Shown in pieces: positions 1-13,049 of a stretch of DNA of 64,000 nt. Source of the stretch: Dolomedes plantarius (Eukaryota; Arthropoda; Arachnida; Araneae; Dolomedidae); assembly GCA_907164885.2 (NCBI GenBank), contig OU015495.1, positions 214,878,224 through 214,942,223 of the forward strand. The letters are read 5' to 3'. The notes beneath the pieces were generated by a model. That model had not been told where the DNA came from and did not search any database. It worked only from the letters and a program-made list of their open reading frames with translations. Made by a program: the position numbers and the translations under genes. Within the stretch, counting starts at the first letter, position 1, and each line of letters starts with the position of its first letter.

Positions 1-187
1 TCCTTAAGATATTCTAAATTAATTTAAATTAATAATCTATACGTTAAAACATCAGTTAAAATAAATTAATAAGAAACAATAAAAAATACAGTTACGACAG
101 AAGCACCGCATGCTATTAAGGCCCCTTACAATGATATTCAGTTTTTAAATGACCTGAAGAAACATCCAAATCTTTCTGTAGCAAATA

Positions 188-845
188 CAGTCGAACCCTG
201 TTATAGTGAACCCAGTATATAACGAACTCACGGATATAACGAATGAAAATTTTGGTCCCACCGTTTTCCTATTGTATTTAATGCTAATTTATCCTTAAAT
301 AGCAAACCTCCGAAATCTTAAGAATCGGCTATAACGAACATTTTTTTCAGTCGACAACTGAATTTTTTTTTATTTTTAAACTTTTTAAGACTATTGAAGA
401 TACAACGAGTGTTGAAGAAGATGATGATGAAGATTTACCTATGTCGATGTGGATAGAAAAGCACAAAATTTCATCATTCTCAGATTGTGGCATGTAATTT
501 TTCAAAGCATGTGATGATGCTTTCATTACATGTGAAAATCCGACTGATGAAGATATTGTGGAAGAAATTAAAATGAATCATTCTGAAATCGAAGATTCTG
601 CTTCTGATGGTGATGAAGACGAGCACATAAATGACGAAATCTCCACCATCTCAGATGCTACAGCAGAGATGAGTGTAATCAATAAGTTTTTGTCTACACA
701 AACAGAGGAAGAAAGAGTGTTGGAGTCATTTGATGTATTGGACAAAGAAATTCATAAAAGTTTTTGAAATTGGTATCACGTCAGCAGAAGATTATCGATT
801 ATTTCTGTATCAAAAGTGAGCAACAATTAAAGATAAAATCAATTT
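188..845 (+). mobile_element. Tigger/pogo-like DNA transposon relic
   Basis: A terminal-repeat-like sequence starts at 188 (CAGTCGAACCCTGTTAT...AACGAA) directly after a TA, which fits the TA target of Tc1/mariner-pogo elements. It is followed by a short acidic reading frame (about 390-767, with one stop near 497) rich in E/D/S and ending LDKEIHKSF. This resembles the C-terminal tail of Tigger/jerky-like transposases. Catalytic DDE sequence is absent, so the copy is internally deleted. The 3' terminal repeat was not found, and 845 is an approximate end. Confidence 0.55.
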
Positions 846-964
846 AATGTTGTGCTGACATTTAAAGTTTTAAAATATCCATTTCCAACATAACATACGT
901 TAGCAAATTATAGATAACTGTGGTGAAAAAATATAACATTCTAATAGTATTATATGATATAAAT

Positions 965-1508
965 TTTAAATAATTTAAAATAATAATTTCAAATAATAAT
1001 CTGAGCATTATAAAATTTATATCACGAGAAAGATCATAAAAATTCCTTTAAAATGAAATATTTTTCGAATATTTACTTCTATTTTCTTATTTTAGGTGAA
1101 TTTTTAAAGATTAATTTTTAGAATTCAATTTATTAAATTCTGATCATGTGGTTTATTTTCTTTTTGTGATACTTTAAATTAATTTTGCGTCACATGCATA
1201 ACAAAAAAATTGACAAAAAAAACTTTTTTTTTTCTTTCTAATGCAGCAGACAATTGGACATTATCCAAAAAAATATTAAAATACAGTAAAAGAAATGTTC
1301 TTCAAACTGTACTATCTTAACTGTACTATATTTTTTAGTATGTTCTCTTACATTTAATTTGAATATTTTCTTCTACATTATCTTGTCTATAAAAATATGT
1401 AACAATTTTTTTATAAAAATATTTTTTTTTATTTGGCATTAATTGCATACATTGACCATTGTATTTAATTTGAATGTACTCTGTAGTGAAGCATGGGTAT
1501 TTAGCTAG
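965..1508 (+). mobile_element. 5'-truncated non-autonomous Helitron
   Basis: From about 965 to 1508 the sequence aligns by eye with the complete Helitron at 39491-40173. Both share the run around ATCACGAGAAAGATCAT and the end TGTACTCYGTAGYGAAGC...AGCTAG. The 3' end is CTAG at 1505-1508 followed by T, the standard Helitron terminus. The 5' TC end present in the other copy is missing or has diverged here. Confidence 0.7.
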
Positions 1509-1802
1509 TCAGTAGTATAAAAAATAACATTCATATTAATTTTGAGCATTCATTCTGGAAAAATAAATAACTTGTTACATACCTGTTATCTGATAGAAAC
1601 TACAAACAGTTTTCTAAGAGATACATTTAACCAACATACAATATTTATGTGAGATATTTGTACTTTTTATACACTGTATACAAAAAATCCCAATTTTGTA
1701 TAATATTAATTCTGTATACTAATTAAACATACAAAAATTATTAAAACATATTGATGTGAAATAATGTGGATTATTAAAATATTTTTAAAAATATCAACTC
1801 AC

Positions 1803-4800
1803 ACTTTCAATGAATAAAAATAAAATTCGGGGCAATCATCTGTTGTCATAGAACAAGAAATGAATACATAAAAAGCATTCGGAAAATGAGGTATGCCATA
1901 CACATGCTCTACAAAAGAAAAATACCCACTAAAAATTATAATTCTTTCCTAAAAGTAATGAACACAAATCTTACTTTCCAAATTTTAAAAGCTTCTGTCA
2001 AGGGAAAAAAATCTCACACACACACACAAATAATAATAATAATAATAGGTGACAAAAATTGGTCTACTTCGATAATGAATGAATTTTGGTAACTGGGATC
2101 AAAATAGGCATTGCAAAATAACTAAATAAGTGGATAAAACAAAGATGTAAACATGCAAAACACAAAAATTAAGAAAGGGCTCCATTATACAAATATTTGA
2201 TAATATTGAATGGTAAAATAAACAAATTTTCTGAATAGTATAACTAATACATACCACCAGTAGAAGGAACTTTACGTCCAAGAATTTGCCTTGAAGAAAA
2301 GTAATGACATATTTTTATTTCAAAATTAATTATTGTAACTGCCAAGATATTAATATCATTATGAAAAATTTATTGGCAAACTAATAACTGTTTAACCTTT
2401 TTCAAATAAACATTTGACTCTTTTAGATTAAAAAGTCATTTGAACAAATATTTATGAAAAAATTTCTGTTCTGAAATAAAATAACTAAGTAGCCAAACAC
2501 CATAATATTAGGACACTTCATTGTGGAAAATTAGGAGGCTTCATTTTCATGAAGTATCCTCATTTTCTCCAACTTCTATTTTATCTTCTATAGTTCAATA
2601 TTACATTTATTTAATTTTACGGAAAATAAAACTTTATTTGATAGCATTTACTTAATAAAAAATCAGGCATAAGGATTAATATATATCTGAATCACATATT
2701 TACTGCAGCAATTTAAATTTTCAAGTATAGACTGAAATAAGTGATCATTTTGATGATGCTTTCTAAACTTAATTTTCAATTCGAAGTATTTCACCATGAA
2801 TGAAATTAGAAGAAAACTGATAAATTTTATGAATAATACTTACAATGAACCTTCAAGACTTTCATCATTCACAACAGCACATATAATTTCTGGTTTCTGG
2901 ATGATTAAATTGAAGACATGAATAGCCTAAAAATATATTTTACAATAATCTAATTATGTTCATGGCTTTAAAAAAATACATCAGATTTTGAAACTATGAA
3001 TTAAAAGTGATTGAGTTGCTTAAGTTTTTATTGAAGAAACAAATAAAAAATCATATATTTTTTTTAAATATTAAGGTTGAACAAAAGGTTATTTTAACTT
3101 CTCAACCTTCCTATATGACCTTCATTTTCATGGATATGAACAGTATTTAAACAAAGTAAATAGTCAAACATAATTGTACTCAACTGAAATAATTAGATTC
3201 TAATAATCTGTATATTGATAATATAAAAACTACAAGGATAAGAAAAGCAAAGATATAAAAAAGAGTACTTCATTAGCCTAAATATTTATAATCATCATTT
3301 TATATAGTGATTTAAAATATTGTGGCTAGATGAGTTTAAATTTTTTCTTAAATAATCCTTTATAAATTATTAATATGAATTGATTCTACATCAGAAAAAA
3401 AAATACTTGGCAAATCTAAATCAAAATGATAGATTGTTATTCAATTATTCAATGCTCTGTACTTTTAGAAAAATTGAAAACACAGAGCACAAAAAGTATC
3501 AGCTGCAAACCAATTCACATAATTTCCAAACCTCGTTACAGCACTAAAAGACAAAACTTAGAATTTGGCTGCATTTGCAAATTAAATATATAATATTAAA
3601 GTAGCTCTAATGATTATTAGCATAAACACACAAAATAAATTTTAAACTTGTGAATAAATCTACTTAAACAAAATATATAAAACTTAACTAAAAGTCCATT
3701 TAAAAAAAACATACCCTTTTTATAATTGTTATATTACACTTTTCTTCAGTTATCACTAGCAGCACAGTTTTTGCTAGGTGCAATGCCAAATCCTCACCTG
3801 TAATTAAAAAAAAGTTTTATGTACATAAGTGTAATAATATTCATTGATTATTTGTGCAAAAATATGCTTACCCACTGCATCTTTCAAAAATAAACAGATT
3901 TTACTAGCTGATAAATATATACTACAAAATTTTAACATAAATTTGAAGGGATCTAAAATTTTTGCTTTTCTAAAATATTTGGTCAACTATAAATCCAAGA
4001 AGTCAATGCTAAACAAAGATTTAAAATGACATTACATTTTTTAAATATTAAAAATGGGAAATAATTAAAGGTAAAAACATATAGTAATGTATGACAGATA
4101 AAAAACATATCACACTGGACATATTTCTTTGATCTTCTCTATAAAATGCCATAAATACAATATATAATATATATTCTTATGTATATTTAATATATTCTTA
4201 TGTATATTCATATGTACATTTAAGTATTTGAAGACAAATTATTATTTCTTATTGAAAAAGTAAAAAAATTTAGAGTAAAAACAGAATAATCAAGTCCTTA
4301 AAATCATAAGTAGCACAAGTTTTTAATGCTCTACTTTTTGTTGGGATAAATATTATTTTAAATGTCTGTCAGATATCTAGCCACAATAGGATGGAGCAAT
4401 AATGCAAACTGCTGTGTGAGCAAGGGTTATTATCATCTCTACTTTCCTCATTTGAAAATAGCATGTAAGTGGGGGGATTATGATTTCTTCTCTTTTTTAA
4501 ATGTTGATCAACACAAGTCATAAATTCTTAACTGCTTTCAAGATTGTTTGTGATACATAAACCCAACTGAAAATTAAGTTTTGAGATGCTACTGCCATTA
4601 TAACTAATAGATATTAATTAATATTCTCATCAATATCTGCTGATGGTAACAGATCATAGAAAAAAGAACTCTACATTTAGGCTATAAATTCTGTACCACA
4701 AAATAATTTATCTGCAGTAGATGATAAATTATCCCATGAAAAAGAAATCACATGTATAAGGTATACCAATATTTTATTTTAAGAAAACCAAATTTGCTGG

Positions 4801-5765
4801 CTTTTTTTCACCAAGCCAAAAGAAAAAAAATGAATTTTTGGTTAAGTAGTTCAAGGATAAATGCATGGTTAGATGTCAGAAATCATTAAATTTCTGAATC
4901 TTGCTTCCACAATTAATAGTTTTCAATCAATAATGTAATCCTTTTCATTTACTTCATTTTCTTTTTTAAATATTTCAGCCATTCTGAAGGATAGATTGAG
5001 TCATCTAAGATCAAACATTCTTTCTGTATTGATAGGGTAATGATTCCTATTTTAAAATCCTGAAGCTCAGCAGATTAACTTATAACTAAAGAACTTTGTT
5101 GTATTTTCCTCCAGATGTATTGCAGTAAAACATCACATGACACATCTTTAATCAGTGATCTTTAACACAGGTACATCTTTTAATTTATTTCCACCTTTGC
5201 ATTCACTTTTCAAAGATCCATCATACAATTTAGGGAAGTTTGGAGAGAAATATGATCTCATTCAAATTAGCAAAATTCTTTAAATGCCAATTTCTTCATT
5301 GTACAGGACAACATATGTTCTCTGCCACTAATAGCAGACACATCAATAGATCTCATTTTCACACACCTTGCTTCTAATTTTTTAACATACTGATCTCTGA
5401 AGCAAAATAAGTAGCCACTAAATGTTAATATATACATCTCAAGCATATTCAAAATCTTGAACTGGGGTTCTACCCTCATTATAGCATTTTACCATATTCC
5501 AATTCATTGAGAGAAAAAAATTGAAAAAAGAATAGACAATTCATTGAAACAATTCAAAAATATCTAAGCCTTGAGGTAAGTTCATTAGTAAATTCATTTA
5601 TGTTCACAAATGTCTAGATCAGTGGTTCCCAACCTTTTTCAGCTAGCGACTCACCTTTCCTTATCAGAATACCTCCACGGTCCATCGGTCCATGGTGGAG
5701 TAAAAAACCTTATTTGTATCGTATCCCTTCCTTATGAACACATAATTTACCATCAAATATTGCAA

Positions 5766-5815
<50 letters not shown>

Positions 5816-8800
5816 TTTTTTGAAGATACAGATTGATTATTGATAAACAATTTGTGTTCTGATTTGAAAATGGTTGACAAAATATAAGCACTTAGCAAAA
5901 CAGTTATTTAACAATAGATATATGTTTGCAATATATGCAACAAGTGGTTTCATACTCACTAACAAGTGTTCCTAGGTGAAGATAAAAACTACAATTATAA
6001 AAGTACACAAAGACCATTTTAATTTTTAAGGCAAAAAAATTCATACAGCTTTGATATAATTACAGTTAAGAAAATTGTTATCACAATCTATCAATATGCA
6101 AAATTGCTGTTTTCAAGTAAGTTTCGATTTTTCTTATCTTTTCTGAGGATTTATTCGATGGTTTCTGATAGTTTTAGGATTGAGTTGCAACCCACCTGTA
6201 ACCCTTCCGAGACCCACCGGTTGGGAACCGCTGATCTAGACAATTATTTTTTTTTATTTGAGCCTTATAAAACCCCTATACACAGTATTTGCCAAAATCA
6301 GGTGATACATTTTTCTTGTCTGTTAATTTGTACAAATAGATCTTGATGTTTTATAATACTGAGATTCTTGTTAATAGTTATATACGTTTATGATTTTCAG
6401 GTAAAATTCAATGCTTTATGACACTAATAAAAGCTTAATTTTTCCCTAGAATCAAACACATAGTTACAAAATGAAACAGCATACAATAGAATTCGAAATT
6501 AATATGAAATATTAATGATTTAACACTTACTACTTGTGTCAAAAGTTTGAATCAAATCCTAAAATGAAAAATTACAATATATAAACATAAATGTAACTCT
6601 TCATAAAGACTACTGTTTATATAATACTCCTAAAATTTTGTAACAAGAAACTTTTCAGAAATTTACCAAACAACTTGAATATTCATGTATGAGTTATATA
6701 CGAGCATAAAAATATGTGCATTTCAATTTGCTTACAGAAAGCTTAAACTGCAATTATTATAACCATAATAAAATCTCTATATTGGATAAGTAAAAAGATT
6801 AACGAATTATAACCAGTGCTGTATGTAACTCTGGTAAGCTTTGGTTAGCTTTCGTACAGGTCCAGGTTCTAATTCTAATGGGTTTATGGAAAGATGAAAT
6901 AAATTCTAATGATTAAAGTTTTAATTCTGGGCCCCTTATTAAATCAGAAAGCAAATATTTTTAGTACATAAAATGTACTTAGTAAAACTGTACAAAATTT
7001 TAATTTCTTTCTAAAAAGTATTAATAAATTTTATACAAAGTTATTTCCTAAAATTAAACTTGAAACTTAAATGCTGAAAAATTTTTACACGAGTTTATGG
7101 TTAAACAAATGCATGTCCTACATTCACCATTCACAGAAAAAAAATTCAAGTGTCTATGATATATTGCTAAACTTTAAATATATTTACGTAGTTATTTTCC
7201 CAAAATTAGAGATAATGAATTTTATAATTTTTGGTTGGTGGTGATTGTGGTGCTATTTCTGAGCCTCTCCCTTTATCTTGCGACATTCCTATGCCCCTGC
7301 TGTATTTGGGGCTAGTTACATCACTGGTTATATAACTAGCCAGGTTCGTTAAGTTGGTAACAAAGTAAAAGGTTTTTACAGTAGCTGAAAGGTAAAATAT
7401 CAGACATTTGCAGTTGTTGGAATGCAAAATAACAGACATGTGCTGAAAAGTGAAATAACTGCATAACATGCATTAGCAATGTAAAGACATATGTTTGACC
7501 AAATAAACAAAGAGCCCCAAAGAGGCACTGTGCGTGATGATTTATAAGTAAATGTTTTATTTTATTAGTTATACTATTTTATCATTTATTTGAATATAAA
7601 GATCTTTAAATATTCCCCATTACATTTCCTCACATCCACCTCAACGTTTATACAATTATCTTTCATACATACAAAACTTATTATTTTGTAAAAACAATAA
7701 AGTGTAGCTAAGAGTTACAATTATTTCTTATTCTCAGTTGTGGCATAAATTGAATGAAAATCATTCTCTATGTTTTGGTTTCAAAACTTTTTTTGTTGTT
7801 GTTGTCTTAAATACATTTATGTAGAAGTAATCTTCTGCACAAGAGAAACTGAAAGCAATTTTTCCGATTGTTTAGTCTGATTAATTTTAAGTTCTGAGAT
7901 AACTTGAGTTTCTCATGATGTTTTCTTTTATAATAATTACCCATGAATAAAATTAATTATTTTTCTTTCATTTTTACATTCTCAAATTGTATACAATTAA
8001 TTTTCATCATTATAATACTGAAAGTATAATGTAAATATGCTTTCAGTAATTACATTAAAGTTATTCAATAACTGGAGTCAGTATAAATAAAAAAGTACTT
8101 TTGAAAATATATAGGGTGTCCATAAATTGTCAGTGTTTCCTAACCTCATAACTTTTGATTAAAGAACATGGCGAAAAACATTATTACATATTCGTAAAGC
8201 ACAACTCAAAAAGTTTTTTTAATAGGTCTAAAAAAGTTATGAATATACAAATTAATGAATTATAAACACAAAGATAGATAGTTTCTACATACCAGCCTTT
8301 CATGGCACATATTAACTGAGACGGAACTCAAGTTCCCGCCAAGTGTTCTCCAGCATTTGCAGTGTAACACTTTGTATTGCAGCAGCAATTCTGTGCTTGA
8401 GTTCATGCTGTGCACAAGGGTTTTTTAGACAATGTCCTTGACATCCCCCCCCCCACACACACACACCAAAAAAAAAAAAAAGTCCAGCGGTGTGATATCT
8501 GATGATCTCGGAGGCAATGGAATGGGTCCATCTCGTCCACACTATCTGTTGGGAAAGGTTATGTCCAGGAACTCACATATAAGTATGCCCTAATATGGTG
8601 GTGCACTATCTTGCTGGACTATCACATGTGGCTGACAGCATTGTAACTGGGGAACCTCATGCAACAGTAGCATGTCCAGGAAACTCACAGGATTTACTGC
8701 TTTCTCGATAAAGAAAAATGCTGATAACTTCAGTGTACCATAAAGAGCACCAAACATTAACCTTTGGGCTGTATCTTTCCAGATCTAGATATGTGTGAAG

Positions 8801-11800
8801 GTTCTCTGAGCCTCTCTGGACTGTGAAGAAACATTTCTTGGATGAGATCAACATCTTTCTGTGAAGTACTTGGTCTTCCCGCTCCTTTTTGGTGTAGGAC
8901 GCCATCCATTTCCTGAAACTGCATTAACCAACGTCATATAGAATTATCTGAAAGAAGATCTCTCTTGTGCATACTCCTGAAGCAACACTGAATAGTGGTA
9001 AATGTTACACCACAAATGCTGGAAAACACTTGGCAGGAACTTGAGTTCCATCTCGATGTGTTATGAGCCACTAAAGGTTGCCGTGTGGAAACTATCTAAC
9101 TTTGTGCTGATAATTCATTAATTTGTGTATTCATGTCACGGAGAGTGACAATATAAGAGCACGCACTGGTCTGGCATGAGGTGTGTTTAGAAATCAGCAA
9201 GACTTAAGTTAAAAAAATTAAGTTTATTCGGAACTTCAATAAACATTTAAAAGTATTAAAAGCAATAACTTAAAACATTTGTATAATCAAAATAATCTCA
9301 CACAGAAACTTCTAACACACGAATCTCACAAGCTCGTGAGTTCAACTGTGTGTGCTGCTAGCGGCCCCTTTGCTCAAACTCGAGCAGTATTTATACACGC
9401 CAGTAACATAACATTGAAATATTTGCATAAAATATACTGGAAAGGAAAAATAACAAACCATGGGGAAAATAAATGAAAAACCCCATTTCTCAGATGTTTG
9501 ACGTCAAAGTTGCTGTGATGCCATTACTTGTTAGGTAATAAGTGCTACGTCAGTCTAAAACGATAGCATGAATGTCGAAAGTAATACAAGTAAACAATCT
9601 AATAAACTGAAGTTTAAATAGCCCTTTTAGGGTTCAGTTGCCTAACAATTCATAACTTTGTATGTGCTATTAAAAAAACTTTTTGAATTTTACTTTACGA
9701 ATATGCAATATTATTCGTCATGTTCTTACATCAAAAGTTATGAGGTAAGGATCCCCAACAATACTTTATAGACACCTTGTATAACGAAATCAAACAAATC
9801 TTTAAAGACAATATTCAAAGGCAGAAAAAAATTATAGTTAAAACACTGAAAATTAGGATACAAGTTGTAACTGTTGTAAAGAAAACACTTGCAACATTAC
9901 TCTTTAACAAACTGTGGTTCATGGGGATGCTAAAGTGTCTTTGGCTCAATATAACAGAAAACTGATATAAATCATTTAAAAATCTTATTAAAATGGGGAT
10001 GGGAAGATTTTTATATTATATATACAGCCTTATATACATATGGCATTCTATAAAATGATGCATTTTGAAAACTGCAATAGGAACCTGCACTACCCAATGA
10101 AAACCTTCTATTGTAATGGAATTAATTAAGCAAGCCAAAAATCAAACAAAATCAACTTTTAAAGATTGGAGCACTACAAATAAATTAAAAAAATTATTAA
10201 AATTTTATTTTCGTATGAACTTAAGCTATTCTTTAACTATTTTTAAAAAAATCTTTACAACTCTCACATCTAAAATTTTTTTTTCAATTTTTATCAGTAA
10301 ATCTCTGTACAGAGAGTAATCTTTGATAGAAACTATGACTCAAATCCTTCATAAGAGAACACAATATCTAGGAAGCTAAGTGAAGTATACAACACATAGC
10401 CCATGATAATTATAATAAAAATATGTATAGTTCAAAGAGTCAGTCTCATTAGTAGTTGTATCCAGTATTGTATAGGTTAGTGAAAACTTAAGTGAGGAAA
10501 AAAGAATTTTGGAAAGGACTAAAACATCACAACCAAAATAATATCCTCTCACAGAACCAATTTTGGTATCCTAAGCAAGAAGCCCATGTTGAACAAAATG
10601 GGCTCGACGGGATGTTGCAACTCCTTGTCATATGCCAAAAATTTTGAATATTTTAATTCTCAAGGATATGAAATCCTCCCATTGAATGAAAATAGTTCAG
10701 ATAGTATTCCTAGGTAAGAATATGGGATATCTTCAAAGAGAGAATTTATGAAAAGGAAAACACAAAAATAGATAAACTCACTAAGAAAGGAAATGAAAAA
10801 TGGGGCTAGATGATACTAATCTATAGAATCAATGTGAAGACTATTAGGTGTCTAAAAAGTTCACTGCATTAAAAAGGAAATAGGACAAATAAAGTAGAGA
10901 AAATTAATATTGTTTTAAATACAACTACTTTTTGATTTTATATGATAATTATATAAAATAAATTGTTGATTTTTTTTTCATACAAAAGATTTTTATTTTA
11001 TTTAAATGATTTTAGAAATCAATCATAATATATAAAAAATTGTTATTGTTCCCACAGTTAACATATAACATATACTGCCCATCATAGAATTAAAAGTAAA
11101 ATGTATGAATGTTTGTTTCAGAGTAATGAATTTCAAACACAAAATTTTGTAAAATTTACAACATATGTTAGTATTAATAATGAAATTATGTAAAGAAAAA
11201 CACTTTATTTAACATCTGAACAAAAAAATTCCTTTCAAATAAAATAGAGTTCATAAGATAATTACCGTCAAAATTTGCAATGCATTTGAGACCAAACCCT
11301 CCTTCTGCGGTAAATCATCAATGAAAATAGATATATATTCCCCTAATTAATCAAAAAAAAAAGGGAAGGATGATTTCATGAATGTATTTTTAAACATATA
11401 TATACATAAAGAAATTAATTACAAAGTTTGCTGCAATTGATGTTAAATACCAATGACTCACCGACTGCTATCTATCAACATCTAAAAGTATTTCATTAAA
11501 AGAACCTGGAAGTAATGACTGATGATAGGTAGATGTGCATAAAAGTGAAATTTACAACTTCATAAATAAAATGGTTTAGATGCAACTTAAACAGGGCAGG
11601 GCAAAATAAATCCTGTATAACTCTTTCAACTTTTCACTCATGATCTTTTTTGAAAAAAAAAGAACATTACAACATTTTCATTTACATTTCACTACCAAAT
11701 ATTGATATTCAAAATAAACAGAGTGTTATGCCCCATTGAAGAGTCACTAAACTATAGAATACAATGACAGATTGCAACAAGAAATTAATACTTTAACAAG

Positions 11801-11841
11801 AATCTCTTTTTAAGAAAAATTCTAAACACCCCAATCGAAGC

Positions 11842-11886
<45 letters not shown>

Positions 11887-11979
11887 TAGATAGATATATA
11901 CACACACACAGAGTAAAATTTCTCTAAGGTGGCCAGCTAGAGATGTTTCACTGTGTGTATATATATATATATATATATA

Positions 11980-12026
<47 letters not shown>

Positions 12027-12953
12027 CTGTTCAAAAAGTATCGAACCTTATTTTTCCCTGTGAAAACCAATGAAGTGCAGGAGACTTTATTCAGTGTAGA
12101 TGTAGAGAGGACATTCATGGGCAATCGGGAATTTTTTCCCGCCCGCAGTCGCTGGCAGTCGGCCTACGAGTGAAGATGTGTAGTGAGCGGTCGTCGGATT
12201 TCAGTGTTTGTAAAATGACAGAAAAACTTGAGCAGCGATATTTCATCGAAATTAAATTTGCATCAATCCCCTTCAAAATAGTCTCCTTGGTAATGCACAC
12301 ACTTCTCCCAGTGACCTAGCCATTGCTGGAAACACTTCTGGAACGCATTTTTTGGAATATTGAGCAACCATGCCGTCACATTCCGTATGATGTCTTCTCT
12401 TCGGGCCTGCTATCAGGGTGGGGCAGGGGGGACAAAATCACCAGGGCCTGGTTAAAATAATAGTTGACTAAAAAAATATATACAATGTTCAATTATTGAG
12501 TGGAGAGGGGGTCCACTGTATTATTTTACCCTGGCTCAGTTGACGGCAGCCCTGCTTCTCTTGATTCAAATCGGGTCCCTTTTAGCGGCATTATCAGCAT
12601 AGAAAATAGCCAAAAGTTACATGGAGCCACATCGAGTGAGTGAGTAGGGAGCCTGAAGACACACAGGAATGTTATGTTTGGCAAGGAAAGCCTGAATCAA
12701 TGTTTTTGGCAAATTGATGCAATATCGCTGCTCAAATTTTTCTGTCATTTTACAAACACTGAAATCCGACGACCGCTCACTACATGTCTTCACTCGTAGG
12801 TCAACTGCCAGCGACTGATGCTTTCTGCGGGCGGAAAAAAATTCACGATTGCCCATGAGTGTCCCTTCTACATCTACACTGAAGAAAGTATCCCACGCTT
12901 CATTGGTTTTCACGGGAAAAAATAAGGTATGATACTCTTTGAACAGCCCTTGT

Positions 12954-12988
<35 letters not shown>

Positions 12989-12991
12989 AAT

Positions 12992-13049
<58 letters not shown>

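Larger units (their letters stand above)
8114..9779. mobile_element. Tc1/mariner-superfamily element with long inverted ends
   Basis: The left end GGGTGTCCATAAATTGTCAG and the right end (inverse of CAAGGTGTCTATAAAG) continue as an inverted repeat of more than 100 bp that includes CTCATAACTTTTGAT. TA dinucleotides flank both ends. Inside is a degraded minus-strand transposase (8305-9060), and a solo LTR (9134-9647) is inserted in the right arm. The element lies in the intron between exons 2 and 3 of the unrecognised gene. Confidence 0.8.

Noticed and set aside
5664..5898. Open frames rich in IYIYIY
   Set aside because: They are translations of a TA microsatellite inside a hAT MITE, not genes.
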